Shown here: positions 44,473-53,363 of the stretch, piece by piece
Numbering within the stretch: the stretch's first letter is position 1
Layout of the letters: the number at the start of each line of letters is the position of its first letter
Assembly (NCBI RefSeq): GCF_002891435.1
Contig: NZ_POUC01000007.1
Span: 1-58,444 of the forward strand
Origin: Streptomyces cahuitamycinicus
Lineage (GTDB): Bacteria > Actinomycetota > Actinomycetes > Streptomycetales > Streptomycetaceae
DNA length: 58,444 nt
Direction of reading: 5' to 3'
Program-made: the position numbers and the translations under genes
The notes under the pieces: generated by a model
Told to the model about the DNA's origin: nothing
Seen by the model: the letters and a program-made list of their open reading frames with translations, nothing else
The model's database searches: none

Positions 44473-45630
44473 ATGACCGCTGTCTCGCTGGGTGTCCCCG
44501 AGGTGCCGGCCCGGCCGATCGCCGAGCGGCGCATGTCGCGCCGGATCCAGGTCGGTCCGGTGGCGGTCGGGGGCGGAGCCCCGGTGTCGGTGCAGTCGAT
44601 GACGACGACCCGGACGTCGGACGTCGGCGCCACCCTGCAGCAGATCGCGGAGCTCACCGCGTCCGGCTGCCAGATCGTCCGGGTCGCCTGCCCCACCCAG
44701 GACGACGCGGACGCGCTCGCGACCATCGCCCGCAAGTCGCAGATCCCGGTGATCGCGGACATCCACTTCCAGCCGAAGTACGTGTTCGCGGCCATCGAGG
44801 CGGGCTGCGCGGCGGTCCGCGTCAACCCCGGCAACATCAAACAGTTCGACGACCGGGTCAAGGAGATCGCCCAGGCGGCCAAGGACCACGGCACCCCGAT
44901 CCGGATCGGCGTCAACGCCGGGTCGCTGGACCGTCGCCTGCTCCAGAAGTACGGCAGGGCGACCCCGGAGGCGCTCGTGGAGAGCGCCCTGTGGGAGGCG
45001 TCCCTCTTCGAGGAGCACGGCTTCCGGGACATCAAGATCTCCGTCAAGCACAACGACCCGGTCGTGATGATCGAGGCGTACAGCCGACTGGCCGAGCAGT
45101 GCGACTACCCGCTGCACCTGGGCGTGACGGAGGCGGGGCCGGCGTTCCAGGGCACGATCAAGTCGGCGGTGGCGTTCGGGGCGCTGCTGTCCCGGGGCAT
45201 CGGCGACACGATCCGGGTGTCGCTGTCCGCGCCGCCGGCCGAGGAGGTCAAGGTCGGCATCCAGATCCTCCAGTCCCTGGGGCTCAAGGAGCGCCGGCTG
45301 GAGATCGTGTCGTGCCCGTCCTGCGGACGCGCCCAGGTCGACGTCTACAAGCTGGCCGAGGAGGTCACGGCCGGGCTCGACGGCATGGAGGTGCCGCTGC
45401 GGGTCGCCGTCATGGGGTGTGTGGTCAACGGGCCCGGTGAGGCGCGGGAGGCCGATCTCGGAGTGGCCTCCGGCAACGGCAAGGGGCAGATCTTCGTCAA
45501 GGGCGAGGTCATCAAGACCGTCCCCGAGTCCAAGATCGTCGAGACGTTGATCGAAGAGGCGATGAAGATCGCCGAGCAGATGGAGCAGGACGGCGTGGGG
45601 TCGGGGGAGCCGGCCGTCACCGTGAGCTGA
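44473..45630 (+). CDS. ispG: 4-hydroxy-3-methylbut-2-enyl diphosphate synthase (MEP pathway)
   Basis: A 385-aa iron-sulfur enzyme making HMBPP from MEcPP, the penultimate step of the MEP pathway. The N-terminal TIM barrel begins with [12 protein letters not shown], and the cluster ligands are Cys281 and Cys284 (SCPSCGR) and Cys316 ([10 protein letters not shown]), with the acidic ligand in that last motif. Length is typical of the bacterial form. It lies 4 bp after hpnH and 29 bp before dxs. Placing it inside a hopanoid operon suggests extra isoprenoid supply; other copies elsewhere in the genome are likely but not visible here. Confidence 0.96.
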   Translation: MTAVSLGVPEVPARPIAERRMSRRIQVGPVAVGGGAPVSVQSMTTTRTSDVGATLQQIAELTASGCQIVRVACPTQDDADALATIARKSQIPVIADIHFQPKYVFAAIEAGCAAVRVNPGNIKQFDDRVKEIAQAAKDHGTPIRIGVNAGSLDRRLLQKYGRATPEALVESALWEASLFEEHGFRDIKISVKHNDPVVMIEAYSRLAEQCDYPLHLGVTEAGPAFQGTIKSAVAFGALLSRGIGDTIRVSLSAPPAEEVKVGIQILQSLGLKERRLEIVSCPSCGRAQVDVYKLAEEVTAGLDGMEVPLRVAVMGCVVNGPGEAREADLGVASGNGKGQIFVKGEVIKTVPESKIVETLIEEAMKIAEQMEQDGVGSGEPAVTVS

Positions 45631-45659
45631 GCAGCACGGAATGCGAAGGGGGCCCGAGC

Positions 45660-47555
45660 GTGACGATTCTGGAGAGCATCCGGGGACCGCGTGACCTGAA
45701 GGCGCTGTCCGAGGCGGAACTGGGGGAACTGTCCGAAGAGATCCGGGAGTTCCTGGTGCACGCGGTCGCCAGGACCGGCGGCCATCTGGGACCCAACCTG
45801 GGCGTGGTGGAGCTGACCATCGCCCTGCACCGGGTCTTCGAGTCGCCGGTCGACCGCATCCTGTGGGACACCGGCCACCAGAGCTACGTCCACAAGCTGC
45901 TGACCGGACGCCAGGACTTCTCCAAGCTGCGCGGCAAGGGCGGCCTGTCCGGCTACCCCTCGCGCGAGGAGTCCGAGCACGACGTCATCGAGAACAGCCA
46001 CGCCTCCACGGCCCTCGGCTGGGCCGACGGGCTCGCCAAGGCCCGCCAGGTGCAGGGCGGCAGGGGCCACGTCGTCGCGGTCATCGGCGACGGGGCGCTC
46101 ACCGGCGGCATGGCATGGGAGGCACTGAACAACATCGCCGCCGCCAAGGACCGGCCGCTGATCATCGTCGTCAACGACAACGAACGCTCCTACGCCCCCA
46201 CCATCGGCGGCCTCGCCAACCACCTCGCCACGCTGCGCACGACGGACGGCTACGAACGGGTCCTCGCCTGGGGCAAGGACGTTCTCCAGGGCACGCCCCT
46301 GGTCGGAAACACCCTCTACGAGGCCCTGCACGGCGCGAAGAAGGGCTTCAAGGACGCGTTCGCGCCCCAGGGCCTCTTCGAGGACCTGGGGCTGAAGTAC
46401 CTGGGGCCGATCGACGGGCACGACACCGGGGCCGTGGAGTCAGCGCTGCGGCGCGCCAAGCGCTTCCACGGGCCGGTGCTGGTCCACTGCCTCACGGAGA
46501 AGGGCCGCGGCTACGAACCCGCCCTCGCCCACGAGGAGGACCACTTCCACACCGTCGGCGTCATGGACCCGCTGACCTGCGCACCGCTCTCCCCGTCGGG
46601 CGGCCCCTCCTGGACCTCGGTGTTCGGCGAGGAGATCGTCAGAATCGGTGAGGAGCGCCAGGACGTCGTGGCGATAACCGCCGCCATGCTGCACCCGGTG
46701 GGTCTGGGCGGGTTCGCCGAGCGGTTCCCGGACCGCGTGTGGGACGTCGGGATCGCCGAGCAGCACGCGGCCGTGTCCGCGGCGGGCCTCGCGACGGGCG
46801 GCCTGCACCCGGTCGTCGCCGTCTACGCCACCTTCCTCAACCGCGCCTTCGACCAGCTGCTCATGGACGTGGCCCTGCACCGCTGCGGAGTCACCTTCGT
46901 GCTGGACCGGGCCGGGGTCACCGGCGTCGACGGGGCCTCCCACAACGGCATGTGGGACCTGTCCGTCCTCCAGGTCGTGCCCGGGCTCAGGATCGCCGCG
47001 CCACGGGACGCCGACCAGCTGCGCGCCCAGTTGCGGGAGGCCGTCGCCGTCGACGACGCGCCGACGCTGCTGCGGTTCCCGAAGGAGTCCGTCGGCCCGT
47101 CGATCCCGGCACTCGACCGGGTGGGCGGACTGGACGTGCTGCACCGGTCCTGCGAACCGCAGGCTCTCCTGGTGGCCGTCGGCGCGATGGCGCCGGTGTG
47201 CCTCCAGGCCGCCGAGCTGCTGGAAGCGCGCGGCATCGGCTGCACCGTCGTCGACCCGCGCTGGGTCATGCCCGTCGACCCGGCGCTGCCGGGGCTCGCC
47301 GCGGAGCACCGCCTGGTCGCCGTCGTCGAGGACAACAGCCGGGCGGCCGGGGTCGGTTCGGCCGTTGCGCTGGCCTTGGGCGACGCCGATGTCGACGTGC
47401 CGGTGCGGCGGTTCGGCATCCCCGACCAGTTCCTCGCGCACGCCAAGCGCGGTGAGGTGCTCGCCGACATCGGCCTGACACCCGTCGAGGTCGCCGGACG
47501 CATCAGCGCGAGCCTGACCGTCAGGGAAGAGCCGTCCAAGGAGCCACAGGAATGA
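45660..47555 (+). CDS. dxs: 1-deoxy-D-xylulose-5-phosphate synthase
   Basis: A 631-aa thiamine-diphosphate enzyme joining pyruvate and glyceraldehyde 3-phosphate, the entry step of the MEP pathway. The TPP/Mg motif is [16 protein letters not shown] (near 144-159), then [15 protein letters not shown]. The transketolase-like [13 protein letters not shown] and [15 protein letters not shown] lie in the first 80 residues, and [17 protein letters not shown] supplies the catalytic Glu. Start GTG 45660 has GAAGGGGG upstream. It overlaps the aminotransferase after it by 4 nt (ATGA). It sits beside ispG, so two MEP steps are tied to hopanoid output. Confidence 0.96.
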   Translation: MTILESIRGPRDLKALSEAELGELSEEIREFLVHAVARTGGHLGPNLGVVELTIALHRVFESPVDRILWDTGHQSYVHKLLTGRQDFSKLRGKGGLSGYPSREESEHDVIENSHASTALGWADGLAKARQVQGGRGHVVAVIGDGALTGGMAWEALNNIAAAKDRPLIIVVNDNERSYAPTIGGLANHLATLRTTDGYERVLAWGKDVLQGTPLVGNTLYEALHGAKKGFKDAFAPQGLFEDLGLKYLGPIDGHDTGAVESALRRAKRFHGPVLVHCLTEKGRGYEPALAHEEDHFHTVGVMDPLTCAPLSPSGGPSWTSVFGEEIVRIGEERQDVVAITAAMLHPVGLGGFAERFPDRVWDVGIAEQHAAVSAAGLATGGLHPVVAVYATFLNRAFDQLLMDVALHRCGVTFVLDRAGVTGVDGASHNGMWDLSVLQVVPGLRIAAPRDADQLRAQLREAVAVDDAPTLLRFPKESVGPSIPALDRVGGLDVLHRSCEPQALLVAVGAMAPVCLQAAELLEARGIGCTVVDPRWVMPVDPALPGLAAEHRLVAVVEDNSRAAGVGSAVALALGDADVDVPVRRFGIPDQFLAHAKRGEVLADIGLTPVEVAGRISASLTVREEPSKEPQE

Positions 47556-48967
47556 CAACCGCCGAGTCCGCGTCGGAGTCGTCGCAGGCCGGGGAGTTCG
47601 ACCTCGGCAAGCTGCTGGCAGAGCGCGGAGCCGAGCGCTACGAGCTGCACACCCGCTACCTCAACCACCAGCTCCCGCGCATGCTGCACACCATCGGCTT
47701 CGACAAGGTCTACGAGCGCGCCGAGGGCGCCTGCTTCTACGACGCGGACGGCAACGACTACCTGGACATGCTCGCCGGGTTCGGGGTGATGGGGCTGGGC
47801 CGCCACCATCCCGTGGTGCGCAAGGCGCTGCACGACGTGGTGGACGCCGGCCTGGCCGACCTCACCCGGTTCGACTGCCAGCCGCTGCCCGGTCTGCTGG
47901 CCGAGAAGCTGCTCGCGCACAGCCCCCACCTGGACCGGGTGTTCTTCGGTAACAGCGGCACCGAGGCCGTCGAGGGCGCCCTGAAGTTCGCCCGGTTCGT
48001 CACCGGCAGGCCCAGGGTCCTCTACTGCGCCCACGCCTTCCACGGCCTGACCACCGGCTCCCTCTCCGTGAACGGCGAATCCGGCTTCCGCGACGGCTTC
48101 GCCCCGCTGCTGCCCGACACGGCCGTGCCGCTGGGCGACCTCGACGCGCTGGAGAGGGAGCTGAGGAAGGGCGACGTCGCCGCCCTGATCGTCGAGCCGA
48201 TCCAGGGCAAGGGCGTGCTGGAGTCCCCGCCCGGCTATCTGCGGGCCGCCCAGGAACTGCTGCACCGGCACAAGGCGCTGCTCATCGCCGACGAGGTGCA
48301 GACGGGCCTCGGCCGGACCGGCGACTTCTACGGCTACCAGCACGAGGACGGCGTGGAACCGGACCTGGTGTGCGTGGCCAAGGCGCTCTCCGGCGGCTAT
48401 GTGCCGGTGGGTGCCACGATCGGCAAGGACTGGATCTTCAAGAAGGTCTACTCCTCCATGGACCGGGTGCTGGTCCACTCGGCGAGCTTCGGGTCCAACG
48501 CGCAGGCCATGGCGGCGGGCCTGGCGGTGCTGTCGGTGATGGAGAACGAGCAGATCGTCGCGAACGTCCGGGCCACCGGGGAGCAGCTCAGATCCCGGCT
48601 GGCCGCGCTCACGGACCGGTACGAGATGCTCGCGGAGGTCCGCGGCCGGGGTCTGATGATCGGCATCGAGTTCGGCCGGCCCAGGTCGCTGAAGCTGCGC
48701 AGCCGCTGGGCCATGCTCCAGGCCGCCCGCAAGGGACTCTTCGCGCAGATGGTCGTCGTGCCGCTGCTCCAGCGGCACCGGATCCTCACCCAGGTCTCCG
48801 GCGACCACATGGAGGTGATCAAGCTGATCCCGCCGCTGATCATCGGCGAGCGGGAGGTGGACCGGTTCGTCGACGCCTTCACGGCCGTGATGGACGACGC
48901 GCACAACGGCGGACTGGTGTGGGACTTCGGCAAGACGCTCGTCAAGCAGGCGGTGGCCAACCGCTGA
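47552..48967 (+). CDS. Class III aminotransferase of the hopanoid operon (aminobacteriohopanetriol formation)
   Basis: A 471-aa PLP enzyme of the acetylornithine/GABA aminotransferase class. The PLP lysine is Lys277 in VAKALSGGY, the cofactor Asp is in [15 protein letters not shown], and [15 protein letters not shown] binds the phosphate. By position and family it matches the S. coelicolor enzyme reported to convert ribosylhopane-derived intermediates to aminobacteriohopanetriol; HpnO is the name used in other bacteria, though I do not claim orthology. ATG 47552 overlaps dxs. It is the last gene of the operon; no strong hairpin follows. Confidence 0.88.
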   Translation: MTTAESASESSQAGEFDLGKLLAERGAERYELHTRYLNHQLPRMLHTIGFDKVYERAEGACFYDADGNDYLDMLAGFGVMGLGRHHPVVRKALHDVVDAGLADLTRFDCQPLPGLLAEKLLAHSPHLDRVFFGNSGTEAVEGALKFARFVTGRPRVLYCAHAFHGLTTGSLSVNGESGFRDGFAPLLPDTAVPLGDLDALERELRKGDVAALIVEPIQGKGVLESPPGYLRAAQELLHRHKALLIADEVQTGLGRTGDFYGYQHEDGVEPDLVCVAKALSGGYVPVGATIGKDWIFKKVYSSMDRVLVHSASFGSNAQAMAAGLAVLSVMENEQIVANVRATGEQLRSRLAALTDRYEMLAEVRGRGLMIGIEFGRPRSLKLRSRWAMLQAARKGLFAQMVVVPLLQRHRILTQVSGDHMEVIKLIPPLIIGEREVDRFVDAFTAVMDDAHNGGLVWDFGKTLVKQAVANR

Positions 48968-49003
48968 GACCGGGACAGGGTCTGCCTGGGGATTCCTGGG
49001 AGT

Positions 49004-49038
49004 TTGCCTGAGAGGCAAGGAATTTGCCGCCGAGGCAA
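49004..49038. promoter_or_regulatory. Two tandem 15-bp palindromes before the XRE-cupin gene
   Basis: Site 1, TTGCCTGAGAGGCAA (49004-49018), and site 2, TTGCCGCCGAGGCAA (49024-49038), share TTGCC/GGCAA arms. Their centres are exactly 20 bp apart, close to two helical turns, so two dimers would bind on one DNA face. They end 20 bp before the start codon of an XRE-cupin regulator. This is the layout of an autoregulatory operator. Confidence 0.75.
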
Positions 49039-49058
49039 CGCTCCTGCTGAATGGGGGC

Positions 49059-49703
49059 ATGAGCTCCTCCGAGACCGAGCGGCCCTCCGGGGCCGGCTCG
49101 CCGGGCGAACCGCCGGCCGGCGCGCTGCCGGCCGTCGCGCCCCAGCTGCGCGCACTGAGGCGCCAGGCCTCCCTGACACTGGAGGCCGCGGCCCGCGCCG
49201 CCGGGCTGTCGCCCGCCCACCTCTCCCGACTGGAGACCGGGCAGCGCCAGCCCTCGCTGCCGATGCTGCTGGCACTCGCCCGCATCTACGGTACGACGGT
49301 CTCCGAACTGCTCGGCGAGACGGTCGCCGAACGGGACTCCGTCATCCGCGCGGCGGACATGGAACCCACCGCGGCGGGCGGCTGGACCTACTGGCAGGCC
49401 GGCGCCCCCGGCCGTGGGATGCAGGCCCTGCGCGTCCACGTCCCCCACGGCTCCCAGGGCGACATCGTGCGCGTGCACCCCGGCGAGGAGTGGCTCCACG
49501 TGCTGCGCGGCCGGCTGCGGCTGCGGCTCGGGGACGCCACACACCGGCTGGCGGCCGGCGACAGCGCCCACTTCGACTCGCTCACCCCGCACCGGATCGC
49601 CGCCGAGGACCACGATGGCGTCGAGCTGCTCTTCGTACACACCCTGCTGCAGAGCCCCACGGCCGCCCTGTGCCTGGGCCCCACCCCCGGAGACGTGTCA
49701 TGA
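49059..49703 (+). CDS. XRE-family regulator with C-terminal cupin domain
   Basis: A 214-aa regulator. The XRE helix-turn-helix occupies about 28-82 (LRRQASLTLEAAARAAGLS, then HLSRLETGQRQPSLPMLLAL). The cupin barrel occupies about 115-195 (VRVHPGEEWLHVLRGRLRLR, then AGDSAHFDSLTPHRI), with His/Glu residues placed to bind a metal or small ligand. Such regulators often sense metabolites and repress their own promoter. ATG 49059 follows GGGGG. It overlaps a 39-aa membrane protein gene (ATGA), a pairing I remember as recurring in Streptomyces. It begins 91 bp after the hopanoid operon, but no direct control is shown. Confidence 0.9.
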   Translation: MSSSETERPSGAGSPGEPPAGALPAVAPQLRALRRQASLTLEAAARAAGLSPAHLSRLETGQRQPSLPMLLALARIYGTTVSELLGETVAERDSVIRAADMEPTAAGGWTYWQAGAPGRGMQALRVHVPHGSQGDIVRVHPGEEWLHVLRGRLRLRLGDATHRLAAGDSAHFDSLTPHRIAAEDHDGVELLFVHTLLQSPTAALCLGPTPGDVS

Positions 49704-49819
49704 GGGACATGGAGGAGAAGTTCCCCCGCGCCCTGTGGGTGAGGCTGTTCGTCTACCTCATCGCAGGCCACATCTTCGCCGCGTTCGTGTATCTGCTGTT
49801 CGAGGTCGGGGCGAAGTAG
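49700..49819 (+). CDS. Small single-pass membrane protein (DUF6126-like, 39 aa)
   Basis: A 39-aa protein with a charged start (MRDMEEKFPR) and one transmembrane helix (LWVRLFVYLIAGHIFAAFVY), ending in LFEVGAK. It matches my memory of DUF6126 and is coupled to the XRE-cupin gene by an ATGA overlap. The helix contains a His in its middle. The conserved pairing suggests it works with the regulator, perhaps as a membrane tether or sensor partner; that is inference. Confidence 0.82.
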   Translation: MRDMEEKFPRALWVRLFVYLIAGHIFAAFVYLLFEVGAK

Positions 49820-49835
49820 CGCCCGCCCGGGCGTC

Positions 49836-50633
49836 TCAGTCGAGGAGCCGCTCGCGCAGCCGCTCCCGGGTCTCCGGGGTGAGCTTCAGCCCTTCCTCCA
49901 GGTAGGTGTCGACGCCGCCCCAGGTCTCCTCGATGGTGTCGAAGGCCGCCGTCAGGTACTCGGCGCGCGCGTCGAAGAGCGGGCTGAGCAGGTCCATGAC
50001 CTCGGGGGAGTAGGCCGAGGCGGCGGAGCTGCTGCGGTGCACCTTGTAACGGCGGTGCTTCGCGTTCGACTTCAGGTAGTCGTCGACGATCGCCTCGCGC
50101 TCGACACCCACCGCGAGCAGCGTCACCGCGACGGACAGACCCGCGCGGTCCTTGCCGGCGGCGCAGTGCATCAGGGCGGGGACGCTGTCCTGCGCGAGCG
50201 CGTGCAGCACCTGGGAGTGCTCACCGGTGCGGTCCTTGATGATCATGCGGTACGAGGCGATCATCCGGTCCGCGCCCTTGCCGTCCGAGAGGATCGCGCG
50301 CAGCTGGTCCAGGTCGCCGTCGCGGACCATCTTCCAGAACTCGGCGCCGTCGGCGGGGTCGCTCAGCGGCAGGTTCACATTGCGCACGCCCGGCAGCGTG
50401 ACGTCCGGCCCTTCGAGCCTCTGGTCGGCGGCGTTACGGAAGTCGAAGACCGTGTGCAGGCCCAGCGTGGTCAGGAAGGCGGCGTCCTCCCCGGTCGCGT
50501 GGGCGAGGTGGCCGCTGCGGAACAGCACGCCCTGGCGCATCCGTCGTCCGTCCACGGTCGGAAGTCCGCCCACGTCACGGAAGTTGCGCACTCCGGCCAG
50601 CTCCGGCTCGGTCGACGGCACCTGCTGTGTCAC
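49836..50633 (-). CDS. Tyrosine-protein phosphatase (PTP-loop family)
   Basis: A 265-aa phosphatase of the bacterial DSP/PtpB-like group. The P-loop HCAAGKDRAG holds the nucleophile Cys157 and the phosphate-binding Arg; the Lys and Asp inside the loop (CxxGKDR) are typical of lipid/tyrosine phosphatases of the MptpB type. NFRDVGGLPT near residue 17 is the family's N-terminal signature. Substrate may be phosphotyrosine or phosphoinositide. GTG 50633 has GGAGGAG 5 nt upstream. The frame stays open 31 codons further, but in DNA that looks like promoter. It is divergent from the alpha-galactosidase. Confidence 0.9.
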   Translation of the reverse strand: MTQQVPSTEPELAGVRNFRDVGGLPTVDGRRMRQGVLFRSGHLAHATGEDAAFLTTLGLHTVFDFRNAADQRLEGPDVTLPGVRNVNLPLSDPADGAEFWKMVRDGDLDQLRAILSDGKGADRMIASYRMIIKDRTGEHSQVLHALAQDSVPALMHCAAGKDRAGLSVAVTLLAVGVEREAIVDDYLKSNAKHRRYKVHRSSSAASAYSPEVMDLLSPLFDARAEYLTAAFDTIEETWGGVDTYLEEGLKLTPETRERLRERLLD

Positions 50634-50812
50634 GAGGGCTCCTCCCCTTCGGCGCCGCCGGCGCGGCTCGTCGACGGGCGTCACTCGACGATACGACATG
50701 CCTGCCTGGGGCAATGAGTTGTCCACAGGCGTTGCCCGGAGCCCCCGCGGCCCTTGATGATGTTGCCGCCTGGTCGCACCTGGTCGGGCTTGTTCGAATC
50801 TGTGAGGGCATG

Positions 50813-52888
50813 ATGCTGGAGATCTCCGAAGACGGTCGTACGTGGGTGCTCTCCGGGCCGGCCAGCAGCTACGCCGTCCATGTCACCGACCGGGACGAGC
50901 TGCTGAACCTGCACTGGGGACCCCGGATCGGGCTCGCAGACGCCGAGGCCCTCGCCGTCCGGCCGCTGCCGGAGTACTGGCCCTTCGAGTCCCCGCTCGA
51001 CGGACGCGAGGAGTACCCGGTCGAGGGCGGCCCCCGGTTCGTCCGCCCCGCCCTGTCCGTGCGCACGGCCGAGAGGCGCGGCACCGAGTGGCTCTTCGAG
51101 GGGCACGACGCCGAGGACGGCGAGCTGCGGCTCCGGTTCCGCGACGGCGGCCTGGCCGTCACGCTGCACTACCGGATGCCCTCCTCGACGGACGTCGTCG
51201 AGCGCTGGGTGACCCTGGACAACCGGGGGCCGGCCGTCGAGCTGCTGCGCGCCGACTCCGCGACCTGGACCCTGCCCGACCGCGACGCCTGGCGGCTGTC
51301 CCAGCTGCACGGCCGCTGGGGGGCCGAGTCCCGGCTGACGCGCTCCGGCCTCACCCACGGCGAGAAGGTCATCGGCAGCCGCCGCGGCCACACCTCCCAC
51401 CAGCACCTGCCGTGGGTCGCCCTGGACACCGACGCCACCGAGGAACGCGGCGAGGTCTACGGCTGCGCCCTGGGCTGGTCCGGGTCCTGGCGCATCGCCG
51501 TGGCCCAGCTCCCGGACGCGCGCGTGCAGATCACCGGCGGGGCGGGCTGGGACGACTCGGGCCTGCTGACGCTGGGCGCGGGGGAGTCGTACACGACCCC
51601 GGTCTTCGCCGGGCTCTGGAGCGACGGCGGTTTCGGCGGGGCGAGCCGCGCCTGGCACGCCTACCAGCGGGCGCATGTGATCCCGGACGCGAACCGGGAC
51701 CGGCCGGTGCTGTTCAACTCCTGGGAGGCCACCGAGTTCGACATCTCCGAGGTGCAGCAGCGGGCGCTCGCCGAGCGGGCAGCCGCCATGGGTGTCGAGC
51801 TCTTCGTGGTCGACGACGGCTGGTTCGGGGCGCGCACCAGCGACCGGGCCGGGCTCGGCGACTGGAGCCCCAACCCCGACCGCTTCCCAGGCGGCCTGAA
51901 GCCCCTCGCCGACCACGTGCACGGCCTCGGCATGCAGTTCGGGATCTGGGTCGAGCCAGAGATGGTCAACCCGGACAGCGACCTGTACCGCGCGCACCCC
52001 GACTGGGTGCAGTACCAACCGGGACGAAAGCGGACGGAATTCCGCAATCAGCTCGTACTCAACCTCGCCCGCGAGGACGTCCGGGAGTACCTGTGGGAGC
52101 AGCTCGACGGGCTCCTCTCCCGAGCGCCGGTCGACTACGTCAAGTGGGACTTCAACCGCTGCTTCACCGACGCCGGCTGGCCGGACGACCCCTACCCGCA
52201 GCGGCTGTGGGTCGACCACGTGCACGGCCTGTACGCCCTGCTGGACCGGTTGCGGGCCGCCCACCCCGGCGTGGCCTTCGAGTCCTGCTCGGGCGGCGGC
52301 GGGCGGATCGATCTCGGTGTGCTGAGCCGCACGGACCAGGTGTGGACCTCCGACAACACCGACCCGCTCGACCGGCTCGCCATCCAGCACGGCTTCAGTC
52401 AGATCCATCCGGCCCGGGTCATGGCCGCCTGGGTCACCGACAGTCCGAACGCCATGCTCAATCAGCGGGCCAGCTCCCTGCGGTTCCGGTTCGTCAGCGC
52501 CATGGCCGGGGTGCTGGGGGTCGGCGGCGACCTCACGCGGTGGACGCGGGAGGAGCTTGCCGAGGCGCGGGAGTGGGTGGGGCTCTACAAGGGGATCCGG
52601 CCCGTGGTGCAGCGCGGCGACCAGTACCGGCTGCGTCCCCCGCGGGGTGGGCTGAGCGCGGTGCAGTACGTCCTCGGCGACGAGACGGTCGTCCTCGCCT
52701 GGCTCCAGGCGCAGCGCTACGGCGAGCCCGTACCTGCGCTCCGGTTGCGTGCCCTCGACCCGACCGCGTCGTACGAATGCCTCGAAACGGGTGAAGTCCA
52801 CCGCGGGGCCGTGCTGCTTCATCATGGACTGCGGGTCGGCCTGCGAGGGGATCTGGACGCCGCGGTCGTCCGCCTTAAGCGGAAGTAG
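50813..52888 (+). CDS. Alpha-galactosidase, glycoside hydrolase family 36
   Basis: A 691-aa enzyme releasing terminal alpha-galactose. It has an N-terminal beta-sandwich, a TIM barrel from about 300, and a C-terminal beta domain. The nucleophile is Asp446 in YVKWDFNR and the acid/base is Asp514 in TSDNTD; FVVDDGWFGAR and ESCSGGGGRIDLG are other GH36 marks. No signal peptide is seen, so it acts in the cytosol on imported sugars. I chose ATG 50813 for its spacing from GAGGG; ATG 50810 is adjacent. No sugar transporter or LacI gene is next to it. Confidence 0.93.
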   Translation: MLEISEDGRTWVLSGPASSYAVHVTDRDELLNLHWGPRIGLADAEALAVRPLPEYWPFESPLDGREEYPVEGGPRFVRPALSVRTAERRGTEWLFEGHDAEDGELRLRFRDGGLAVTLHYRMPSSTDVVERWVTLDNRGPAVELLRADSATWTLPDRDAWRLSQLHGRWGAESRLTRSGLTHGEKVIGSRRGHTSHQHLPWVALDTDATEERGEVYGCALGWSGSWRIAVAQLPDARVQITGGAGWDDSGLLTLGAGESYTTPVFAGLWSDGGFGGASRAWHAYQRAHVIPDANRDRPVLFNSWEATEFDISEVQQRALAERAAAMGVELFVVDDGWFGARTSDRAGLGDWSPNPDRFPGGLKPLADHVHGLGMQFGIWVEPEMVNPDSDLYRAHPDWVQYQPGRKRTEFRNQLVLNLAREDVREYLWEQLDGLLSRAPVDYVKWDFNRCFTDAGWPDDPYPQRLWVDHVHGLYALLDRLRAAHPGVAFESCSGGGGRIDLGVLSRTDQVWTSDNTDPLDRLAIQHGFSQIHPARVMAAWVTDSPNAMLNQRASSLRFRFVSAMAGVLGVGGDLTRWTREELAEAREWVGLYKGIRPVVQRGDQYRLRPPRGGLSAVQYVLGDETVVLAWLQAQRYGEPVPALRLRALDPTASYECLETGEVHRGAVLLHHGLRVGLRGDLDAAVVRLKRK

Positions 52889-52933
52889 GCGTTCTGTCCG
52901 AATAATGCGATTGAGCCGCTTAGGGATAACGTG

Positions 52934-52962
52934 CCCCGATCGTAAAGGAGATGAGATCGGGG
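52934..52962 (+). terminator. Hairpin after the alpha-galactosidase gene
   Basis: Perfect 8-bp arms CCCCGATC (52934-52941) and GATCGGGG (52955-52962) around a 13-nt loop, 46 bp past the stop codon. The following 160 bp, up to the riboswitch promoter, are relatively AT-rich with no convincing ORF. Confidence 0.6.
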
Positions 52963-53125
52963 TGCGTGACCATCGTCATATTCGTGACGATCTGTTGTCG
53001 CCATGTTCACGTAATTCTGGCGTTATTCAGGGCGGTTGAGGAATGCGGGAGATCGGTAATACACGCTCGGTGACCGCGGATGTGTCGACGCGTCAAGAAA
53101 AACACCGTCACGGGCAACCGCAAGC

Positions 53126-53155
53126 TTGTCCGTTTGCGTCCTGGTCGCTTACGTT
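53126..53155 (+). promoter_or_regulatory. Likely promoter of the riboswitch-M23 transcript
   Basis: TTGTCC (53126-53131) and TACGTT (53150-53155) are spaced by 18 bp and resemble a housekeeping -35/-10 pair. Transcription would begin near 53162, just before the riboswitch aptamer. The match is fair rather than strong. Confidence 0.45.
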
Positions 53156-53169
53156 CCACACCAATCCGG

Positions 53170-53356
53170 ACGGACGCCTAATCCTGCCGCCGACCGGAGC
53201 CCGCACACACTGACCCGACGTACGGCAGGAGCGGGGGACCCACAGGTAAGACGCCTGTTCCGGTTCCCGGAACGGCTTGGGGTTAAGCCGCGCCCCGGCG
53301 CGGCCGGGCATCTCCAGCCCGCACCCGACAGCTCACCTCGCAGGCGACGGAGAGGA
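53170..53356 (+). ncRNA. ydaO/yuaA-type cyclic di-AMP riboswitch
   Basis: The 5' leader of the LysM-M23 gene carries the hallmarks of this class: AATCCTGCCG pairing with CGGCAG, GAGCGGGGGACCCA near 53230, GGGGTTAAGCC near 53280, and the conserved 3' block CCCGACAGCTCACCTCGCAG ending in GGAGAGGA. A closing helix CGCCT (53175-53179) with AGGCG (53342-53346) is visible. In Streptomyces this class precedes cell-wall hydrolase genes and, by general knowledge, reduces expression when c-di-AMP is high. It ends 7 bp before the start codon. Confidence 0.92.
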
Positions 53357-53363
53357 ATTCGCC

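Noticed and set aside
46823..49285. Antisense open frame of about 820 codons across dxs and the aminotransferase
   Set aside because: It mirrors strongly supported genes, has Ser/Arg/Ala-rich composition with no recognisable domain, and is explained by the high GC content. Many other long antisense frames in the window were rejected on the same grounds.
49820..49833. CGCCCG-CC-CGGGCG hairpin between the 39-aa protein and the phosphatase
   Set aside because: The 2-nt loop is too tight and the stem too short for a confident terminator, though it sits between convergent genes.
50719..50727. Origin of replication
   Set aside because: Only one DnaA box is present; oriC in Streptomyces has many, with dnaA and dnaN beside it.
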